A stretch of 25,495 nucleotides of DNA from Oscillospiraceae bacterium (GTDB taxonomy: Bacteria; Bacillota; Clostridia; Oscillospirales; Ruminococcaceae), in the NCBI GenBank assembly GCA_003512525.1, contig DOQG01000016.1, forward strand, positions 1 to 25,495, in the 5' to 3' direction. The notes beneath the pieces were generated by a model. That model worked only from the letters and a program-made list of their open reading frames with translations. It had not been told where the DNA came from and did no database searches. Positions within the stretch are counted from its first letter, which is position 1; each line of letters begins with the position of its first letter. The translations under genes and the position numbers were made by a program. Shown piece by piece: positions 23,387-25,495 of this stretch.

Positions 23387-24878
23387 AGCGGCGGCTTATT
23401 GCCGTGTATCTACGGACAGGGCGGAGCAGGCGGGATCATTGTCTTCGCAAAGGCTTTACTTTGAGCAATATATAATAAGGTCGGACAATATGGAGCTTGT
23501 CGGGGTGTTTTATGACGAGGGGACAAGCGGGACTACGACAATGCACAGGGACGGCTTCAACAAGATGCTGAAGCTTGCCCGTAAGGGAGAGATCGATATC
23601 ATACTTACTAAGGAGGTCAGCCGTTTTGCGAGAAACACGGTGGATACGCTCAAGATCACAAGGGAGCTTAAGCAAACGGGTGTCGGGGTAATATTTATAA
23701 ACGATAATATAGATACGCGGGAGAGTGACGGAGAACTAAGGCTTTCGATCATGGCAACCATCGCACAGGAAGAAAGCCGCAAAATATCCGAGAGGGTACG
23801 GTGGGGACAGGCGAGAAAAATGGAGCAGGGGGTCGTATTTGGCAGGAATTGTCTGGGGTATGATGTCAGCGGAGGAAAGATAAGCATAGAAAAACGGGGT
23901 GCGAGCATCGTGCAAAGGATATTCAACGAATATACGCTTCTTTTAAAAGGAGCAGGCACAATAGCGAAAGAGCTTAACTCGGAAAAAGTACCTGCGCCTT
24001 GCGCAGGCAGTTGGAGCGCATCGTATATACGCAGGATACTCCGCAATGAAAAATATGTCGGCGATCTCGAACAGAAAAAGAGCTGTACGCCGGATTATCT
24101 TACGCATAAGAAAAAGCTCAACAGGGGCGGCAGGATATATCTGAGATGTCACCATGAGCCGATAATCAGCCGTGAGCTATGGGATATGACTCAGCTTGAA
24201 ATCTCCCGCCGTACTCCGACAGAAACAAGTCGTAACAGCGATCGCTATCCATACAGCGGCAAGGTCCACTGTGCATTATGCGGCTGTGTTATGGTGTCGA
24301 GGGTGAAAAAGCTGAATGAGGGCATATATAAAGCTCTCAGGTGTGCCGGCAGGATAAAAGGTAACGGGTGTGACAATGACACGCTCAATGTGAAGGTGCT
24401 GACGGCGGGGATAAAGTATATGCTTGACGGCATTGTGACAAATAAGGCGGCTATCACGGACAGGGTAATGAAAAGCTTGCCGATGCAAATAACGGATAAG
24501 GCGGCGCTTCAAAGGCAGAAGGATATTATACGGGAGAAGAAGCGGCGACTTGTTGATATGGTACTTGACGGGCTTATCACAAAGGAGGAGCTGGCGGAAC
24601 AAAAGCAGTATTATGACAGTAAGCTGAAAGAGCTTGACAGAAAAGCAGATATGGGAGATGCCGCAGAACAAAGCAGTAAATGCATAGCTAGGAAAATCGG
24701 TGAGATCTTGCGGTTTGATGATGAATGCGTATGGCGGGCAGTGGAAAGGGTCGAGTATTCTCATAAGGAGCTGGCTGTTTATTTCAAGGGCGTGGAAAAA
24801 GGTTTTGCGGCGAGGTTTACGGTGAGCGGCAGAGGGGAGAGCTATAAGGCGGCTTTCGGGGAAATTTTCAGACGGTAG
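23373..24878 (+). CDS. Large serine recombinase (site-specific integrase/excisionase)
   Basis: 501 residues from GTG 23373; an in-frame ATG at 23337 would add 12 residues. I prefer GTG because the family begins KKLRAAAYCRVSTD; neither start has a good SD, and translation probably couples to the overlapping 39-codon ORF. The resolvase catalytic domain (3-150) has nucleophile Ser13 in YCRVSTD, then TKEVSRFARNT and IMATIAQEESRKISERV. The recombinase domain (about 160-270) has SWSASYIRRILRNEKYVGDL. A Cys4 zinc ribbon starts at HCALCGC (about 299-340), and a coiled coil follows (about 370-440). It cuts and rejoins DNA at att sites without host factors. It is related to SpoIVCA/Bxb1-type integrases. 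The stop lies 22 bases before the cotJC fragment, which suggests it moved the DNA there. Confidence 0.95.
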   Translation: MKKLRAAAYCRVSTDRAEQAGSLSSQRLYFEQYIIRSDNMELVGVFYDEGTSGTTTMHRDGFNKMLKLARKGEIDIILTKEVSRFARNTVDTLKITRELKQTGVGVIFINDNIDTRESDGELRLSIMATIAQEESRKISERVRWGQARKMEQGVVFGRNCLGYDVSGGKISIEKRGASIVQRIFNEYTLLLKGAGTIAKELNSEKVPAPCAGSWSASYIRRILRNEKYVGDLEQKKSCTPDYLTHKKKLNRGGRIYLRCHHEPIISRELWDMTQLEISRRTPTETSRNSDRYPYSGKVHCALCGCVMVSRVKKLNEGIYKALRCAGRIKGNGCDNDTLNVKVLTAGIKYMLDGIVTNKAAITDRVMKSLPMQITDKAALQRQKDIIREKKRRLVDMVLDGLITKEELAEQKQYYDSKLKELDRKADMGDAAEQSSKCIARKIGEILRFDDECVWRAVERVEYSHKELAVYFKGVEKGFAARFTVSGRGESYKAAFGEIFRR

Positions 24879-24900
24879 TGATCATTTCGGGGAGGAGGGT

Positions 24901-25275
24901 GGTACGGAAGAACTCTCTCACTTAGAGATGATCGGATCAATAGTTTCTCAGCTGACAACGGGCGAGGGAGCGAAAAGCTTTGACAGGTACGGAGTGGGCG
25001 CGTATTATATGGATCACGCTAATGCGGTATATCCTGCAAATGCGGGCGGAGTTCCGTTTACGGCGGCGTACTTGCAGAGTAAGGCAGACCCGCTTGCAGA
25101 TCTGCATGAGGATCTTGCGGCAGAACAGAAAGCAAGAGCTACCTACGACAATATATTGAGGGCGTGCGATGATCCCGATGTATCAAATGTGATAAAGTTC
25201 CTGCGTGAGCGCGAGGTGGTACATTTTCAGAGGTTCGGGGAGATACTGGATATATTGCAGGAGCAGATCAAATGA
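24901..25275 (+). pseudogene. cotJC: 3' part of cotJC (spore-coat manganese-catalase family), 5' end missing
   Basis: The open frame from 24901 reads GTEELSHLEMIGSIVSQLT, then GVGAYYMDHANAVYPANAGG, VPFTAAYLQSKADP, LADLHEDLAAEQKARATYDN and FLREREVVHFQRFGEIL. This is the C-terminal two thirds (124 residues) of CotJC, a coat protein of the manganese-catalase family that is normally about 190-200 residues. Metal-binding segments EELSHLE, AAEQKAR and REREVVHFQRF remain. The first ligand helix and the rest of the N-terminus are absent. The codons just upstream (24880-24900) no longer resemble the family, so the break is at or within a few bases of 24898-24901. The ATG at 24928 has no SD. This is either a dead remnant or the downstream half of a gene restored by excision in sporulating cells. 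Confidence 0.88.
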
Positions 25276-25321
25276 AATATGTGCATGAGCACTGAAACTG
25301 ATGGTATAGTTGATACGGAGA

Positions 25322-25356
25322 AAGCCGCGGGGTGTAAGCTGCACAGCCCGCGGCTT
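25322..25356 (+). terminator. Hairpin after the cotJC fragment, probable terminator
   Basis: AAGCCGCGGG (25322-25331) pairs perfectly with CCCGCGGCTT (25347-25356), with GTG/CAC pairing inside. The T tract after it (AGTTTGTC) is short. Beyond it, 25360-25495 shows no gene I can support. Confidence 0.65.
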
Positions 25357-25495
25357 AGTTTGTCTAAAGATAAGTTGATATCAGACAATCCCTCAGTCTT
25401 TCCTTACCCACACCCATACCCCCACAAGGGTGTTGGCTATAAGACACACTAACGACTGGGTTTTAAAAGTATGTATAAGCGGGTCGCTGACGCTC

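Noticed and set aside
24928..25275. A complete 115-residue gene starting at ATG 24928
   Set aside because: No SD precedes the ATG, and CotJC-type residues continue upstream of it to 24901, so it is a fragment.

Overview
The window looks like chromosome of an anaerobic, plant-fibre-degrading, spore-forming Firmicute, most likely a Ruminococcus / [Eubacterium] siraeum-type member of the Oscillospiraceae. The reasons are moderate GC, strong SD-type ribosome sites, sigma-A-like promoters, a perfect CIRCE operator, lipoprotein hemicellulases, a BspA-type leucine-rich surface protein, a lone large serine recombinase and a spore-coat cotJC fragment. The genus is an inference from gene content only.

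Left part (1-10117). A terminator for an unseen upstream gene is followed by htpG (Hsp90) behind a sigma-A promoter with a CIRCE operator. A bidirectional terminator separates it from a divergent pair of secreted lipoprotein glycoside hydrolases: a CBM35-like/GH26 beta-mannanase on the minus strand and a GH74 xyloglucanase-type beta-propeller on the plus strand. A repeat-rich gap leads to a promoter, a roughly 180-nt structured leader that ends in an intrinsic terminator, and a secreted protein made of about 18 TpLRR repeats and three near-identical Fn3-like domains.

Centre (10118-13969, minus strand). ppk1 (polyphosphate kinase) has a candidate Pho box upstream. pyrG (CTP synthase) has its own strong promoter.

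Right-centre (14321-22070, plus strand) is a collinear run. It holds a lipoprotein membrane-fusion protein, a 922-residue FtsX/MacB-type permease with no ATPase next to it, an 80-residue membrane protein, and a TtcA-like PP-loop tRNA thiolase interrupted by an in-frame TAA 27 codons before its natural end. A CCA-adding-enzyme homologue with eroded signature residues follows. Last is an ATGA-coupled pair: an unrecognised Gly/Ser/Phe-repeat protein and a GT-A-like DxD protein. A strong terminator closes the run.

Right end (22114-25495). A TetR regulator fused to a GNAT acetyltransferase (minus strand) faces away from a 39-codon ORF overlapping a large serine recombinase. The recombinase stop codon lies 22 bp before the 3' two thirds of cotJC (spore-coat manganese-catalase family), which joins in frame-preserving fashion at a conserved motif. 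This looks like the edge of an intervening element inserted in a sporulation gene. The 5' part of cotJC is not in the window.

Best candidates for new biology: the recombinase/cotJC junction, the GSF-repeat plus DxD-protein pair, the unassigned structured RNA before the LRR gene, the degenerate CCA-enzyme homologue and the TetR-GNAT fusion. Nothing was searched against a database. All family calls rest on recognised motifs.
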